A stretch of DNA of 57,857 bases from Candidatus Falkowiibacteriota bacterium (GTDB lineage: Bacteria; Patescibacteriota; Patescibacteriia; JACRDY01), in assembly GCA_016218485.1 (NCBI GenBank), contig JACRDY010000041.1, positions 1-57,857 of the forward strand, in the 5' to 3' direction. Made by a program: the position numbers and the translations under genes. This document shows positions 24,701 to 32,977 of this stretch, piece by piece. Under the pieces are notes generated by a model. That model searched no databases, was not told the origin of the DNA, and saw only the letters and a list, made by a program, of their open reading frames with translations. How positions within the stretch are numbered: the stretch's first letter is position 1; every line of letters starts with the position of its first letter.

Positions 24701-27217
24701 TGCCATTATGAGAAGCTGGTGACGGGTAATGGCGTCCGCTCCTACTTTGATTATCCTGAAGCCACCAGTGGCGGATTGACGGTCGGCGTACCGCAACGGA
24801 TTTGTTCTATAGCTGATGATGCCCACCCCGGTATGCTCGGTAAAGCCTGCGGTGACGGATCAGGGCCGGATAATGACGACCGTGATTGTATTGATAAAGA
24901 ACATGAGCCCAATTTTCTAGCTCCTGAACAGGGCAGCTATATTGGCAACCCGTTTAATGACGGCACGCCGTCGGAGAATGACGTGTGTATTCGTCCGACT
25001 GGTCAGACCACATATCTCGGCTGGCGCGGGTATTGTCTGGAATATGACGACAGTATCCATATCAACGGCAGCACCAAAGACAAAGCCTGTCTGACCTGGA
25101 TGCCGATTGACCTGGCCTCGGGCGAGCCGGATATTTACAGCAACAAGCCGACAGCCGGGTTTGCTTTCGGCAGTTACTCCACTCCCTACGAGTACTGCGC
25201 CGCTAATTCCGGCAGCAGAGGAGCGCTGGGGTATCGTCTGGATGATCGTCCTGCCAATCATGTTCGGCAGGATCAGAGGGTCCCGGAGAGCGCTGATTTT
25301 CCCGACCCTGCCTATGATTATATTTTCGTGGACCTAAACTGTCCGTTCTTTTCCGCCTGTAATTTACCAGGCACCGCATATCAGAGCGGTAATCCGACCA
25401 TCTGGCTGGGGGATAAGGAATATGGAGGTTTAGGCGCGTTGTGCGGCGCTGACTTCTGCCGTGAAGGTTTTGAGATCAGTTCCGGCATCCGCCGCATACC
25501 GGCCACGCCCCGTGAACGCGAGATTAATCAGAATGATCTCAAATATATTGAAATTATTCCCAATAATACCGGTCCTACTGCCGGTGACAGATTACGGACG
25601 CCATTCCGTTTGACTAATGAACTAGGGCTGGGTGGTGATTGGAGCTGGGGTTGGTGCGGTTACTCCGGGTGGGTTGATCCGCAAAGCGGTCAAGAAAGTA
25701 GAAATTATCCTTCAGCTAATAATTGTACCGGCAGTAGCGGCACAAACTTCTTCTACGATGGTGAGTTTACTGGTAATAATATTGATGATATTTTCCGTAA
25801 CAAAGATCATGCTTGTGAAAATTTTGCTCCCTTTAACGCCTTTGCTATTCAGGCGCATTTTGACAACAACGGTTTCCTGGATTACTGGCAGACCGGGTAC
25901 TGTGACGGCAGTCAGGATGGCAGCTACCTTGACATCGCTGATGTTAAATTTATTATGAAGGAGACCTGTGAGGAAACTGTTCTGGTGGCTAAAAGTGAAA
26001 ATACCGACCCGCAGAATTTCGGCAATAGCTTCTTTAATACCAATCGGGTCTGGGCGGACGGCGGGTATGACTTTGGCGGTCAGCTGGGATTTGCTACCGC
26101 GGATCCGCCATTTGGTAAGTATGGAAACTCAACGATTAGCTTTGCCAAAAAAATAGAAATTGGCAATCAGCAGGATGAAACCACGCTCTTTGGCACCGGT
26201 TTTCGCTGTTTGAGCGGCGACTGTCGCACAGGGTCAACCCGTGGCAGCTGTATTAACAATGCGTTTGACGCCTATCCGGGTACGGGGTTGGATTTTGCCG
26301 ACTTGGATTCGTGCGATCCGAGTTTAGAATCAGATCCGAGCTGTGATAACGACAGCGATAATCCTCAAGTGTACTGCGCCGGCACCGCCGGAGTCTGGAA
26401 CAGCGGCAGCGGTTCGGACCGGCTGCAGCAGCTCTTCGTGGTCAGTTTTAATTACCATGTTTGGAGTAATGGCGATGATAAGTATAATGTTGATTTGGCT
26501 AAAACATGGGGGCTGCCAACCACGAGCGTGTCGGTACGCCGCAGTCAAGCGCAGGCGCCGAAAGTCTGGGCCGCCATCTTTGACAGCATCATTGGCGACT
26601 ATACCACGGGCGAGCCGGGCACGGTGGCGATTAATGGTCAGACCCGTCCCACGGACGTCTACTATGGGGACAGTATTACCACGGTGATGAGCTTCTACGC
26701 GGCCAATGACAATGGCGCCCAGATGCCGTTGCGGCGGTTCCTGGTTGACTGGGGTGATGGCGCGGGGGCGATTGAACTGCCGGCCGGGCTGGACACCACC
26801 ACCTCGTATGCCAACTACAAAGAGAAGTGCAATGATACGGCCGGTAACTTCGGGGATCAGCGTGATCAGTCCTGCGTGGAAGCTCACTTTGAAGCTAAGA
26901 ACGTCTATACCTGTACGGCCAGTCAGGGTAGCGCCTACCAGACGTCCTGCAGCGCGTACAGCGTGACCCTGCCGGGTGAGAGCGCTCCCTATACCGGTCC
27001 CTGCTGCGTTTACACTCCGCGGGTAACCGTAGTAGACAACTGGGGAGCCTGTGCCAATGGTTGCTCGGGCGGCGCCTGTTTGGTGCTTAGCGTGTCTGAT
27101 GAAGACGCCAGTAGCAGTAATGAATGCTACTACCGTTCCGGTACTAAATTACTCTTGAAGAAAGCCACTGCCACTTACCCCGGCAAAATCGTGATTATCC
27201 CCAGCAGTGAACTGTAA
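18701..27217 (+). CDS. Giant secreted cysteine-rich multidomain protein
   Basis: 2838 residues. The N-terminal signal/anchor is at about 16-38 (VGVLVLVSLLLPGILLFL), followed by an amphipathic helical region to about 300. Then come long Cys-rich stretches with a recurring GCxx(Y/F/A) pattern (GCSEFI, GCQKYTDL, GCESFTNL, GCKEFYF, GCEAVID, GCTAYDG, GCVLFEND). Two jelly-roll carbohydrate-binding-like domains start at LVKNGSFEDH (about 666-820) and LLFDDSFEANANGW (about 1203-1378). A PKD-like fold (RFLVDWGDGAG) lies near 2680. The many cysteines suggest disulfides, so it probably folds outside the cell. It ends 6 nt before the VirB6-like gene, implying one operon and a surface or effector role with that machine. 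Confidence 0.85.
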   Translation: MFDNHRGQSRSLKSRKIVGVLVLVSLLLPGILLFLPKTVTAQEVVTVGADVPRGIEKIFTTAANEIEKSFRLAIAKSAMMFSRKVAHNLAVKLARQTKAGTKGGSLDWRDMGQIMQDAGYAAFGEAVGTFSEKFFGDAAFLCDPNPYVRLVIGLALLQSIEPTPKCDGRQVIENYNALSAEWNSGQFLRRFSASFEPTQSDLGTFTEALSKVEQHKADVVQARILDKLWGSSQWFDVSDIISDQRISSRNQIEKFVNATMIEGPAQANQWEALYSLMTGAIASPFVFQFADSFVAEMMQLHLSGLFGNYDLCDANIPGLPKCNPKSGLDGSEWGSGTPRGQYSEQEIQERFASLLTPKIAVGGEYDIVSEFASCPDAQRPSQNTCVIDQSFSEAILNRYTVQEAIDQGVLHGDWSFGYTQAGGLSQPSYDSGYPASSMKKLRKARIIPVGWELAAEIVAGDTTLSGPVTLQQMVNAFNQTGDDKQCNTNDVNESPFCGLVDPDWVLKSPQQKCEANAVSPMLAEATVRQDWCADTRSCIKEKADGSCESWGYCTREANTWWFGGEECPAEYNTCQTFVNKDDNSRGTWLKSSLNYQSCDSTNAGCTWYAQAQNSVGDWVDTPQNPANDYNILALNSIYFDGDAQQCNASAAGCSEFIRSYSGSGTNLVKNGSFEDHYRITNNPTYPDVFYDWTVNLGTVETVDVQFGASAVALNNGGSIRQSVPVGYATSQRTFTLSLYAKDCAADTSVVFGPVSRSLQELAGDGYDPAQLTQWTTYALTYTFPINSSTDSMALTLTPGSGSTACKFDGLQVEEGATPTYYGEYGAVNLAYLKQPPAYLNCNGSPNQPADCSQYAPVCAADQVGCQKYTDLADNTVVPGIIKPEDICPAECSGYSTYKQDASNFYQEKFPLYFIPSTADSCQWEDSGCESFTNLDSVAAGGEGVESYSFLRRCQAPAPTSGDCRPFYTWEGSDSTGYQLKLYTLKMDPASGAAPLTIRQFPGTPQPGDPYSCQTVYGKNPGDPGYDPQLTPGCKEFYFANPTSGPFTPSYTISYRLLADTVLCTEDCHPYRLNSGRGLSLVHYTNNTEITGEQITVGGTYDASQIAFVAPDASCSQSGGLYTQCVPGSSVTIPAASSYCRSQGGSFSNNICYNLNDQSVCTTSVLQGEWQILSAECRYLGTPQESTACTSPGCQTYRGNFSGNRYLLFDDSFEANANGWLTPTPPPAYVIDAPGQLAGESFSVAGHSFTPISTGSITLPNPPGGTLPAMSLARSLMVDSGNGPESLVRQNKAYILSFWAKSQQSGGNNLRVMFDGVLYTSDSPDNYFSHDRSLDTNWQYYRFGPVFVDWAEPNQYLLFSSQDNKKFYLDNVRLEEVTDMEFLVRDSWETPASCDQNQAGAPAPQYMLGCTAYQDVNNQVQYLKSFSNLCEESAIGCEAVIDTRNSAAPREEIYNYICSLSAACVPAPGQTTCDCQYADSDSNTFSACAVAPGETDCKFTLDQPESQTVKESVLGLVPDTALVPADRFTYLVNRPEFSCAAADKGCTAMARPQLDVDNQVIDYLKPNSQDENVLYLRSNPDQYATALCTAPALGCTAYDGGGELNPVYFHDPAERVCEYRAESGTGTFAWFEKGSDTACPDHGDPTSRSYEDPEPLSASLFGYTTWSRSCPANYSSCTQFIDPAGAPGNNIYYYQDDQNLDRTACNGLASQKKGCVLFENDNKIKWAAAQQASWNPADWSPELTYSSAATYARSEASNNAAVSPINCTSSQLAPDEQILCNSVGGGNDANDLLSVRRDRVCAEWISCQRSYQVFDPQINAYRTICLDLDPCTKFGANSTECIQSRQISDPGAIASDSYLSLDKYLQRSRDWSGYEYSGYSIPHLYPVWSLSEYDYGTCSDSDILCLSDSGCPGTQTCDFRDVNYRVSRVNVTGNTLTDLCLGKYDVTGGFSQIGCPLGAISRAGKSCRGYPESDAPFAANTTVGPFSDANHCQAYGDADCDCHYEKLVTGNGVRSYFDYPEATSGGLTVGVPQRICSIADDAHPGMLGKACGDGSGPDNDDRDCIDKEHEPNFLAPEQGSYIGNPFNDGTPSENDVCIRPTGQTTYLGWRGYCLEYDDSIHINGSTKDKACLTWMPIDLASGEPDIYSNKPTAGFAFGSYSTPYEYCAANSGSRGALGYRLDDRPANHVRQDQRVPESADFPDPAYDYIFVDLNCPFFSACNLPGTAYQSGNPTIWLGDKEYGGLGALCGADFCREGFEISSGIRRIPATPREREINQNDLKYIEIIPNNTGPTAGDRLRTPFRLTNELGLGGDWSWGWCGYSGWVDPQSGQESRNYPSANNCTGSSGTNFFYDGEFTGNNIDDIFRNKDHACENFAPFNAFAIQAHFDNNGFLDYWQTGYCDGSQDGSYLDIADVKFIMKETCEETVLVAKSENTDPQNFGNSFFNTNRVWADGGYDFGGQLGFATADPPFGKYGNSTISFAKKIEIGNQQDETTLFGTGFRCLSGDCRTGSTRGSCINNAFDAYPGTGLDFADLDSCDPSLESDPSCDNDSDNPQVYCAGTAGVWNSGSGSDRLQQLFVVSFNYHVWSNGDDKYNVDLAKTWGLPTTSVSVRRSQAQAPKVWAAIFDSIIGDYTTGEPGTVAINGQTRPTDVYYGDSITTVMSFYAANDNGAQMPLRRFLVDWGDGAGAIELPAGLDTTTSYANYKEKCNDTAGNFGDQRDQSCVEAHFEAKNVYTCTASQGSAYQTSCSAYSVTLPGESAPYTGPCCVYTPRVTVVDNWGACANGCSGGACLVLSVSDEDASSSNECYYRSGTKLLLKKATATYPGKIVIIPSSEL

Positions 27218-27223
27218 ACCACT

Positions 27224-30091
27224 ATGCTCTATACCCTGAAAAAATTCTGTCTCCGTCACCGCGTAGTTATTATCAGCCTGACCGCGCTGGTTTTGGTTGG
27301 CGTGGTGGTACTGCCGCAGATTGCTTCAGCACAGGGCTCTCCTGAAATCGTAGCCAATCGTTCGGCCATTGGGGAATTTTTGGCGCGGCAGCTGGCTTAT
27401 TTATTAAGTTTTGTGGTGGCATTGTTGGGTAAACTGGTCCTGGTGATGGTCGTAGTGCTGGTCAAGATCGCGCAGTACGGCTCCACCAGCGGCACCAGCT
27501 TCATTGATGCTACGGCGGTCAAGATCGGCTGGGTGGTGGTGCGCGATATGGCCAACATGTTCTTTGTGGTCGTGCTCCTGATCATCGCCTTTGCCACGAT
27601 CCTAAAAATAGAAGAGTACAACTACAAGCACCTCCTGCCGAAAGTTCTCCTGATGGCCATCCTCGTCAACTTTTCCAAGACCATCTGCGGTATTGCCATT
27701 GATCTGGCGCAGGTGGTGATGCTGACGTTCGTCAACGGGTTCAAGGATACCGGCGCCGGTAACTTCATTAACGCCACCGGCCTGCCCAAGACCTTGAAAT
27801 TCAGTGTCTTTGCCACGCCGGAGGAGCTGGCGGCCAATGTCAGCCAGTCGGCCGTGGCCGCTTCCTACATGCTGGCGTTGATTTATATTGTTATTATTCT
27901 GGTCGTGCTGGTCGTTAATGTTCTGATTTTGGCCTTCCGTATTGTCATGCTTTGGGTGCTGGTGGTGCTCTCGCCCTTATTTTTCCTGATGCTGGCCTTT
28001 CCGGGCGGGCAGGGCTATGCCAAAGAGTGGTCGCAGGAGTTTGTCAAATATTTAGTCTCCGGGCCGCTGCTGGCGTTTTTCTTGTGGCTGTCGCTGTCTA
28101 TGTTTGGGACGCTGCGGCAAGACCTGGTGCAGACCGTGCCGGGTATGCCGGCAGAGGATATTTCCGGCACTACCCCGCAGCTGCCCGACAATCCGCAGGC
28201 TGGCATAACCCAGGCCGGTACCTGGGATCATGTGATACAATTTGTCATTGCCATTAGTATGCTGGTGGGTGGTCTGACCATCACCGGCAGTCTCGGCGGC
28301 GCTATGAGCACCTTTGCCGGCGGGGGGTTGAGTAAACTGAAATCAGCCGGTATGGGTACGTTGAAGGGGGCGGCGGGCGTGGCGAGTTGGGGGGAAAGGA
28401 AATGGACTGCGAAGACCGGTATTCCACTCAATCCCTTCCGTATGTATCGTGACATTAAAGAAGGATTTCACGAATCAGCGGCAAAAGATGAGACTCGGGC
28501 TATAATAAAAGTTTCTAAAACCGCGCACGGTTTGATTGGCAGCAGCGGCGGAGTCTGGGGTGGTGTCAAGTCAGCGGTTGGTATAGGACTGTCTGCTGTG
28601 GGTGCCGGTAAAACATTTGTGGAGGACTACACCGGCTACTACGGCGTTAAGCGTGTACTGAAAACGATATTCCGGCCGGCTGACGCCGCTAAATTTGCGG
28701 CCGAGGCGGCTGAAATGAAAGAGAAAGAAAAGTTGGAGACGGCCCAATTTAACGCGTTAAAAGATGACAGCGCGCTGACTGAGGCCGGTAAGGATCAGAT
28801 TAAAGATAGTGTATTGACGAAAGATGCCACAAAAATTTTGAGCGCTGGCGGTAAAAAGTTTACACCTGAAGAACTAGAAGCCAAGAAAGAAGAGCTGACC
28901 AAAGATGAGAACATCATGAAAATAATCAGTGAGAAGATAGCTAAGGCCACGCCAGATCAACTTAAGCAGAATGGTCAAATGAAACTGTCTGCAGATATGG
29001 CCAAGAATATGGCTATCATGGGTCAGCTGAAAGGTATTAGCGCTGATGAAGGTACGCGCGGTAAACGTCTGGGCGCAATCGTTAGCGAGCTGGAACAGCT
29101 CAACAAAACTGTTGCCGGCCAGCATGGCGGTCCGACGGTGACACAGAAGACAGAAAAAGAACGGCTGGAAAAAGAGCAAGCGCAAATCAAGCAGTATAAC
29201 GGTCTGGCTCAAGCTAATGAACTTTCCGGTCTGGCGCTCAAAGGCGGCGACGCGGTCGCTGCGGCGCGCCATAAAGAAGCGGCCGAAAAGTACCATCAAC
29301 AGTCTGTCGCGGCCAAGTCCCGTATCACGACCTTTAGTACCTACTATGCTGATCAGGCTCGTCGAGCCCTTGAAGCCGAGGAGCTGAAAAAAATGCCGTC
29401 TGACGCCATGGAAGCTGAAGAAGTCACGCATTTGACGCGTGAGGCGCTGCACCGGAAAGACAAAGTGGCTTTTACCGCCATGTTTAAAAAAGCGGCTGAA
29501 GACTATAATGACAATGAAATTTTGAATGGCTTTGGCTATGAGAGCGGACCTGAAGGTATGAAAAAGTTCCGGAGAGAAGTGATGATGAAAGAATTGGGTA
29601 TGGGCGACCAGGAATCCATGGCGGTACTGAACGAAATCAACTACATCAATGAGAAGAAAGGTCATTACAATACCAGTCGTATGTATGGGTTTTCTCAGGG
29701 GCGGTACCGTGAGCGCAGCGCTGAAGAGCAGGCGGCAATTGTCGCCAGTGAACTTTTAAAAGCTTCTACGCTGAATTTTTGGCGGAATACCAATCGTCTG
29801 GGTTTAGGCTATGAAGACGCGAATGGTAAATTTAAATTGGACATTACCGGTAAGCTACTGCTCTCCGCCACGCAAGAGGATTTTTTGGGGCGTGTTGAAA
29901 AGGGTGATGTTAACGTGAGCATGCTGCGTAAACTCTATGAAGACATTGATTCATTGAAAGATATGGTGAGTAAGGGGAAGTTGCGTAAAGACGTGGTTAG
30001 TGCCATTGAGAAGCGCATTCGAGCTCAAGGACTGGACGACAAGGGGACGCAGTATGAGGTGTTCATGAGAAAAGCCGCTGGGTTTAAGTAA
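27224..30091 (+). CDS. VirB6/TrbL-like polytopic membrane protein with long soluble tail
   Basis: 955 residues. After a signal-like segment (about 14-35, ending QIASAQ) come several long hydrophobic helices up to about residue 365 (VVALLGKLVLVMVVVLVKI, FRIVMLWVLVVLSPLFFLML). The charged linker FPGGQGYAKEWSQEFVKYL is typical of VirB6-like channel proteins in CPR. Residues from about 400 to 955 are highly charged and helical, probably cytosolic coiled coil. VirB6 forms the inner-membrane translocation channel of type IV secretion systems. It follows the giant Cys-rich gene by 6 nt and precedes a soluble gene by 34 nt. Confidence 0.8.
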   Translation: MLYTLKKFCLRHRVVIISLTALVLVGVVVLPQIASAQGSPEIVANRSAIGEFLARQLAYLLSFVVALLGKLVLVMVVVLVKIAQYGSTSGTSFIDATAVKIGWVVVRDMANMFFVVVLLIIAFATILKIEEYNYKHLLPKVLLMAILVNFSKTICGIAIDLAQVVMLTFVNGFKDTGAGNFINATGLPKTLKFSVFATPEELAANVSQSAVAASYMLALIYIVIILVVLVVNVLILAFRIVMLWVLVVLSPLFFLMLAFPGGQGYAKEWSQEFVKYLVSGPLLAFFLWLSLSMFGTLRQDLVQTVPGMPAEDISGTTPQLPDNPQAGITQAGTWDHVIQFVIAISMLVGGLTITGSLGGAMSTFAGGGLSKLKSAGMGTLKGAAGVASWGERKWTAKTGIPLNPFRMYRDIKEGFHESAAKDETRAIIKVSKTAHGLIGSSGGVWGGVKSAVGIGLSAVGAGKTFVEDYTGYYGVKRVLKTIFRPADAAKFAAEAAEMKEKEKLETAQFNALKDDSALTEAGKDQIKDSVLTKDATKILSAGGKKFTPEELEAKKEELTKDENIMKIISEKIAKATPDQLKQNGQMKLSADMAKNMAIMGQLKGISADEGTRGKRLGAIVSELEQLNKTVAGQHGGPTVTQKTEKERLEKEQAQIKQYNGLAQANELSGLALKGGDAVAAARHKEAAEKYHQQSVAAKSRITTFSTYYADQARRALEAEELKKMPSDAMEAEEVTHLTREALHRKDKVAFTAMFKKAAEDYNDNEILNGFGYESGPEGMKKFRREVMMKELGMGDQESMAVLNEINYINEKKGHYNTSRMYGFSQGRYRERSAEEQAAIVASELLKASTLNFWRNTNRLGLGYEDANGKFKLDITGKLLLSATQEDFLGRVEKGDVNVSMLRKLYEDIDSLKDMVSKGKLRKDVVSAIEKRIRAQGLDDKGTQYEVFMRKAAGFK

Positions 30092-30125
30092 GGCTCGTGG
30101 CTAATATTTATATTATTGCACCATA

Positions 30126-31562
30126 ATGGATACCCAAGATTTAAAAGATCCCGCTACACTCCTGATCGCCAAAGACCTGACGGCGGACTGTATTTTGTAT
30201 AGCCAAACCAAGGAAGCGTATGATCTGTTTAACGCTTTCCGGGTACTGATTGATAATGATCCGGCGTTACGCAAAGATAGCACGCTCCGGCCGGAGTATG
30301 AGAATTTGATCAGGCAGCTGCGTTGGATTGCTCTGCCGATGCTGTCTTGGCGGGAACTGGGTGAATTGTTTCGCGAGCAGTTTACTGTTACTTTTGGTTT
30401 CCCGGAGAATTTTGATTTATTAACCAAACTACAAGTGAAGCTTTTAACTATTCCCGTACACCACGATCGTGACCAGTACAAACAGCAGCTGCGTCGCGCG
30501 CTGGTAGAAAATAAGGAAAAGATTACCAATCAATCACTGACCGTGGGCGAGCGGCAGCTGGAGCCGACCATTGGCAGCTGGCTGTTGATGTACAATAACG
30601 CGCTCGGCACCGGACCGGCTGATGAGGTGAAATACCGCGAGTGGCTGACGCAGAATAAGGATTTTGCGGCGTTGTCTCAAGAACAGAAAGATCGGCTGAT
30701 AACTATTTTTAACCTTTATGAGAAATTAAAGTATTCCTCCACGACATTGGCCGGGCTGGAAGACCCGGTGGTGATGGATGATATTGAGGGCCAGCCGCGT
30801 GTCTTTACCGAGGGCGATTTCCAGCCGGTGGATGATTATGACAAACTCTTGAAAGAAGCCTATGCATTGACTGGGCGGACGCCGCAGCCGGTTTCCGATG
30901 AGGAAGAAGAGGGAGAAGAGGGAGAGAAAAATCAACCTTCGGCCTTGAGCTTAGAGCCGAGAAGCAAGTCCCAAATCCCAAGTCCCAAATCCCAAGTCCC
31001 AAATCCCAAAGGGGAAGCCGTGCCGGTTACCAAACCATTAACTACTGCTCCAGCCGCGCCAGTTAAATATTCTCAAGAGGAGATTATTAAGCGATATCAA
31101 GTCAATCAAGGTGAGATTGAGGAAATTGCCCGGCTGGCCGCTGACGCGCAGAGTCGTTTTGCCAATAATCTGCCGGCTATAATCAGCGCGCTGCAACAGG
31201 CCATTCAAGCCAATCCGCCTGACCGTTCCACCATGCTGTCGCTTCTGTACCTCTTGGCTCGGCTCGGTAGTTTGGGTGCGTTACTCCGCAGTGGCTCACC
31301 GCTGGTGGCATTGGTGCAGGACACCCTACAGCACCAGGGACAGACGCAGCTGGCGGCTGACTTTCGGCTGCACCCGGGCGACCCGCGGTTTATTGTCTGG
31401 CTGCTGTCACATCTCCTGGAAACAAAACTGAAAATGACCGAGAATGACAGCGCGCGCTTTGGTCTGCGCCTGGCCAACCTTGGCAAACAAGCCGGGGACG
31501 GCCGCTTGAGCCAGCTGGCGTATTTTGATATGGACACGGGGGAGTTTAGGTGGAAAAGATAG
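30126..31562 (+). CDS. Soluble helical protein of the secretion operon with in-frame tandem repeat
   Basis: 478 residues, no signal or membrane segment, so probably cytosolic. The N-terminal two-thirds is helical (ATLLIAKDLTADCILYSQTK); the C-terminal part is another helical domain (KYSQEEIIKRYQVNQGEIEE). Between them lies an acidic run (EEEEGEEGE) and a linker encoded by three perfect 14-bp repeats, giving KSQIPSPKSQVPNPK. I do not recognise the family. Its position between the VirB6-like gene and metK, on the same strand, suggests it serves the secretion machine. Confidence 0.75.
   Translation: MDTQDLKDPATLLIAKDLTADCILYSQTKEAYDLFNAFRVLIDNDPALRKDSTLRPEYENLIRQLRWIALPMLSWRELGELFREQFTVTFGFPENFDLLTKLQVKLLTIPVHHDRDQYKQQLRRALVENKEKITNQSLTVGERQLEPTIGSWLLMYNNALGTGPADEVKYREWLTQNKDFAALSQEQKDRLITIFNLYEKLKYSSTTLAGLEDPVVMDDIEGQPRVFTEGDFQPVDDYDKLLKEAYALTGRTPQPVSDEEEEGEEGEKNQPSALSLEPRSKSQIPSPKSQVPNPKGEAVPVTKPLTTAPAAPVKYSQEEIIKRYQVNQGEIEEIARLAADAQSRFANNLPAIISALQQAIQANPPDRSTMLSLLYLLARLGSLGALLRSGSPLVALVQDTLQHQGQTQLAADFRLHPGDPRFIVWLLSHLLETKLKMTENDSARFGLRLANLGKQAGDGRLSQLAYFDMDTGEFRWKR
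30965..31006 (+). repeat. Three perfect tandem copies of a 14-bp intergenic-type word in a coding sequence
   Basis: The unit CAAGTCCCAAATCC is repeated three times, 42 nt in total, so the frame is kept. It is immediately preceded by the hairpin-like CGGCCTTGAGC/TTAGAGCCG. Confidence 0.9.
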
Positions 31563-31645
31563 TTGAAAGTTATAAAGAGTTATAAAGTTATAAAGTTATA
31601 AAGTTGAAAGTGCAGAACTTTTAACTTTATAACTTTCAACTTAAA
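31561..31645. repeat. Word-type hairpin W2
   Basis: AGTTGAAAGTTATAAAG words on the left and CTTTATAACTTTCAACT on the right, beginning at the stop of the previous gene and ending 25 nt before metK. Confidence 0.8.
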
Positions 31646-31669
31646 TCAATCTTAAATCTACAATCAATT

Positions 31670-32851
31670 ATGTCTAAGCATCTCGTGGAGGGACGCTACC
31701 TGTTTACTTCAGAGTCAGTAACCGAGGGACACCCGGACAAGATCTGTGACCAGATTTCCGACGCGGTTCTGGACGCCATCCTGACTGATGACCCGCATGG
31801 GCGCTGCTGCTGTGAAGTCTTCACGACGACCGGTCTGGTGCTGGTCGGCGGTGAAATTACCACCAAGACCTACGTGGATATTCCCAAAATAGTTCGCACC
31901 ACGCTCAAAAATATCGGCTACACTAAAGCGGAGTATGGTATTGATTACTTGAGCTGCTCGGTGATTACCGCCATTGATGAGCAGAGCGCGGATATCGCGC
32001 AGGGAGAGAATGTCGGGCAGGGGGAGCACAAAGAAATGGGCGCCGGCGACCAGGGCATGATGTTCGGCTACGCTACCAATGAAACACCGGAGCTGATGCC
32101 ACTGCCAATACTCTTGGCGCACAAACTGACGCGGCGGCTGGCGGCGGTGCGTAAAGACGGCACGTTACCCTACCTGCGCCCGGATGGCAAGTCCCAGGTG
32201 ACGGTGGAGTACGTGGATAATACTCCTAAACGGGTAACGGCAGTCGTTATCGCCGCCCAGCATAACCCGGAGGTTGATTCGGCGCAGCTGCGTCAAGATA
32301 TTACTGAACAGGTCATTAAGCCGGTCTGTGGCGAGTACCTGGATGGCGAGACGAAATACTATATCAACGAAACCGGACGGTTCGTTACCGGCGGTCCGCA
32401 GGGCGACACCGGTCTGACCGGGCGTAAAATCATCGTGGACACCTACGGTGGCATGGGCGCGCACGGCGGCGGCTGTTTTTCCGGCAAAGGGCCGAATAAG
32501 CAGGATCGCTCCGGCGCCTACATGGCGCGCTATGTGGCCAAAAATATCGTGGCGGCGGGTCTGGCCAGTCGCTGCGAAGTGCAGCTGGCCTACGCCATCG
32601 GCTACCCTGAACCGGTGTCTATTATGGTTAATACGTTTGGTACCGGGATTGTGTCTCATGATACATTATTAGAATTGATCAAGAATAATTTTTCCTTAAC
32701 CCCGCAGGGTATTATTGACAGTCTGGATCTGCTCCGGCCAATTTACCAACGTACGGCCGCCTATGGTCACTTTGGCCGTAACGGCGAAGACGGTTTCCCG
32801 TGGGAAAAGACGGATAAGGCGGCAGTGCTGCGGCAGCAGGCTGGTGTTTAG
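31670..32851 (+). CDS. metK: S-adenosylmethionine synthetase
   Basis: 393 residues, full length. The ATP-binding GHPDKICDQISDAVLDA is near the N-terminus; MGAGDQGMMFGYATNE and the phosphate loop GGCFSGKGPNKQDRSGAY are intact. It makes SAM from methionine and ATP in the cytosol and supplies the methyltransferases in this window (RsmA, SET protein). It lies inside the secretion gene run, but a W2 hairpin before it and a W3 hairpin after it separate it from its neighbours. Confidence 0.96.
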   Translation: MSKHLVEGRYLFTSESVTEGHPDKICDQISDAVLDAILTDDPHGRCCCEVFTTTGLVLVGGEITTKTYVDIPKIVRTTLKNIGYTKAEYGIDYLSCSVITAIDEQSADIAQGENVGQGEHKEMGAGDQGMMFGYATNETPELMPLPILLAHKLTRRLAAVRKDGTLPYLRPDGKSQVTVEYVDNTPKRVTAVVIAAQHNPEVDSAQLRQDITEQVIKPVCGEYLDGETKYYINETGRFVTGGPQGDTGLTGRKIIVDTYGGMGAHGGGCFSGKGPNKQDRSGAYMARYVAKNIVAAGLASRCEVQLAYAIGYPEPVSIMVNTFGTGIVSHDTLLELIKNNFSLTPQGIIDSLDLLRPIYQRTAAYGHFGRNGEDGFPWEKTDKAAVLRQQAGV

Positions 32852-32974
32852 ATTGCAGATCGCAGATTGCAGATTTAAGATTGCAGATTGCAGATTGGTC
32901 TGGCATTCAACGTTACTACTATACTAATCTGCAATCTTAAATCTGCAATCTGCGATCAATTAAATCTGCAATCA
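32850..32974. repeat. Word-type hairpin W3 before a four-helix gene
   Basis: GATTGCAGATCGCAG words on the left and CTGCAATCTGCGATC on the right. The loop (ATTCAACGTTACTACTATAC) is the reverse complement of the loop in the copy at 6798. Confidence 0.8.
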
Positions 32975-32977
32975 AGT

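Noticed and set aside
21120..26966. Long open frames in other phases inside the giant gene (for example 23526-24077 plus)
   Set aside because: They are Arg/Pro/Thr-rich shadow translations of a GC-rich coding frame, without motifs or starts of their own.
30965..31006. Regular direct repeats suggestive of a CRISPR array
   Set aside because: The 14-bp units are contiguous without spacers, lie inside a coding sequence, and no cas gene is present in the window.
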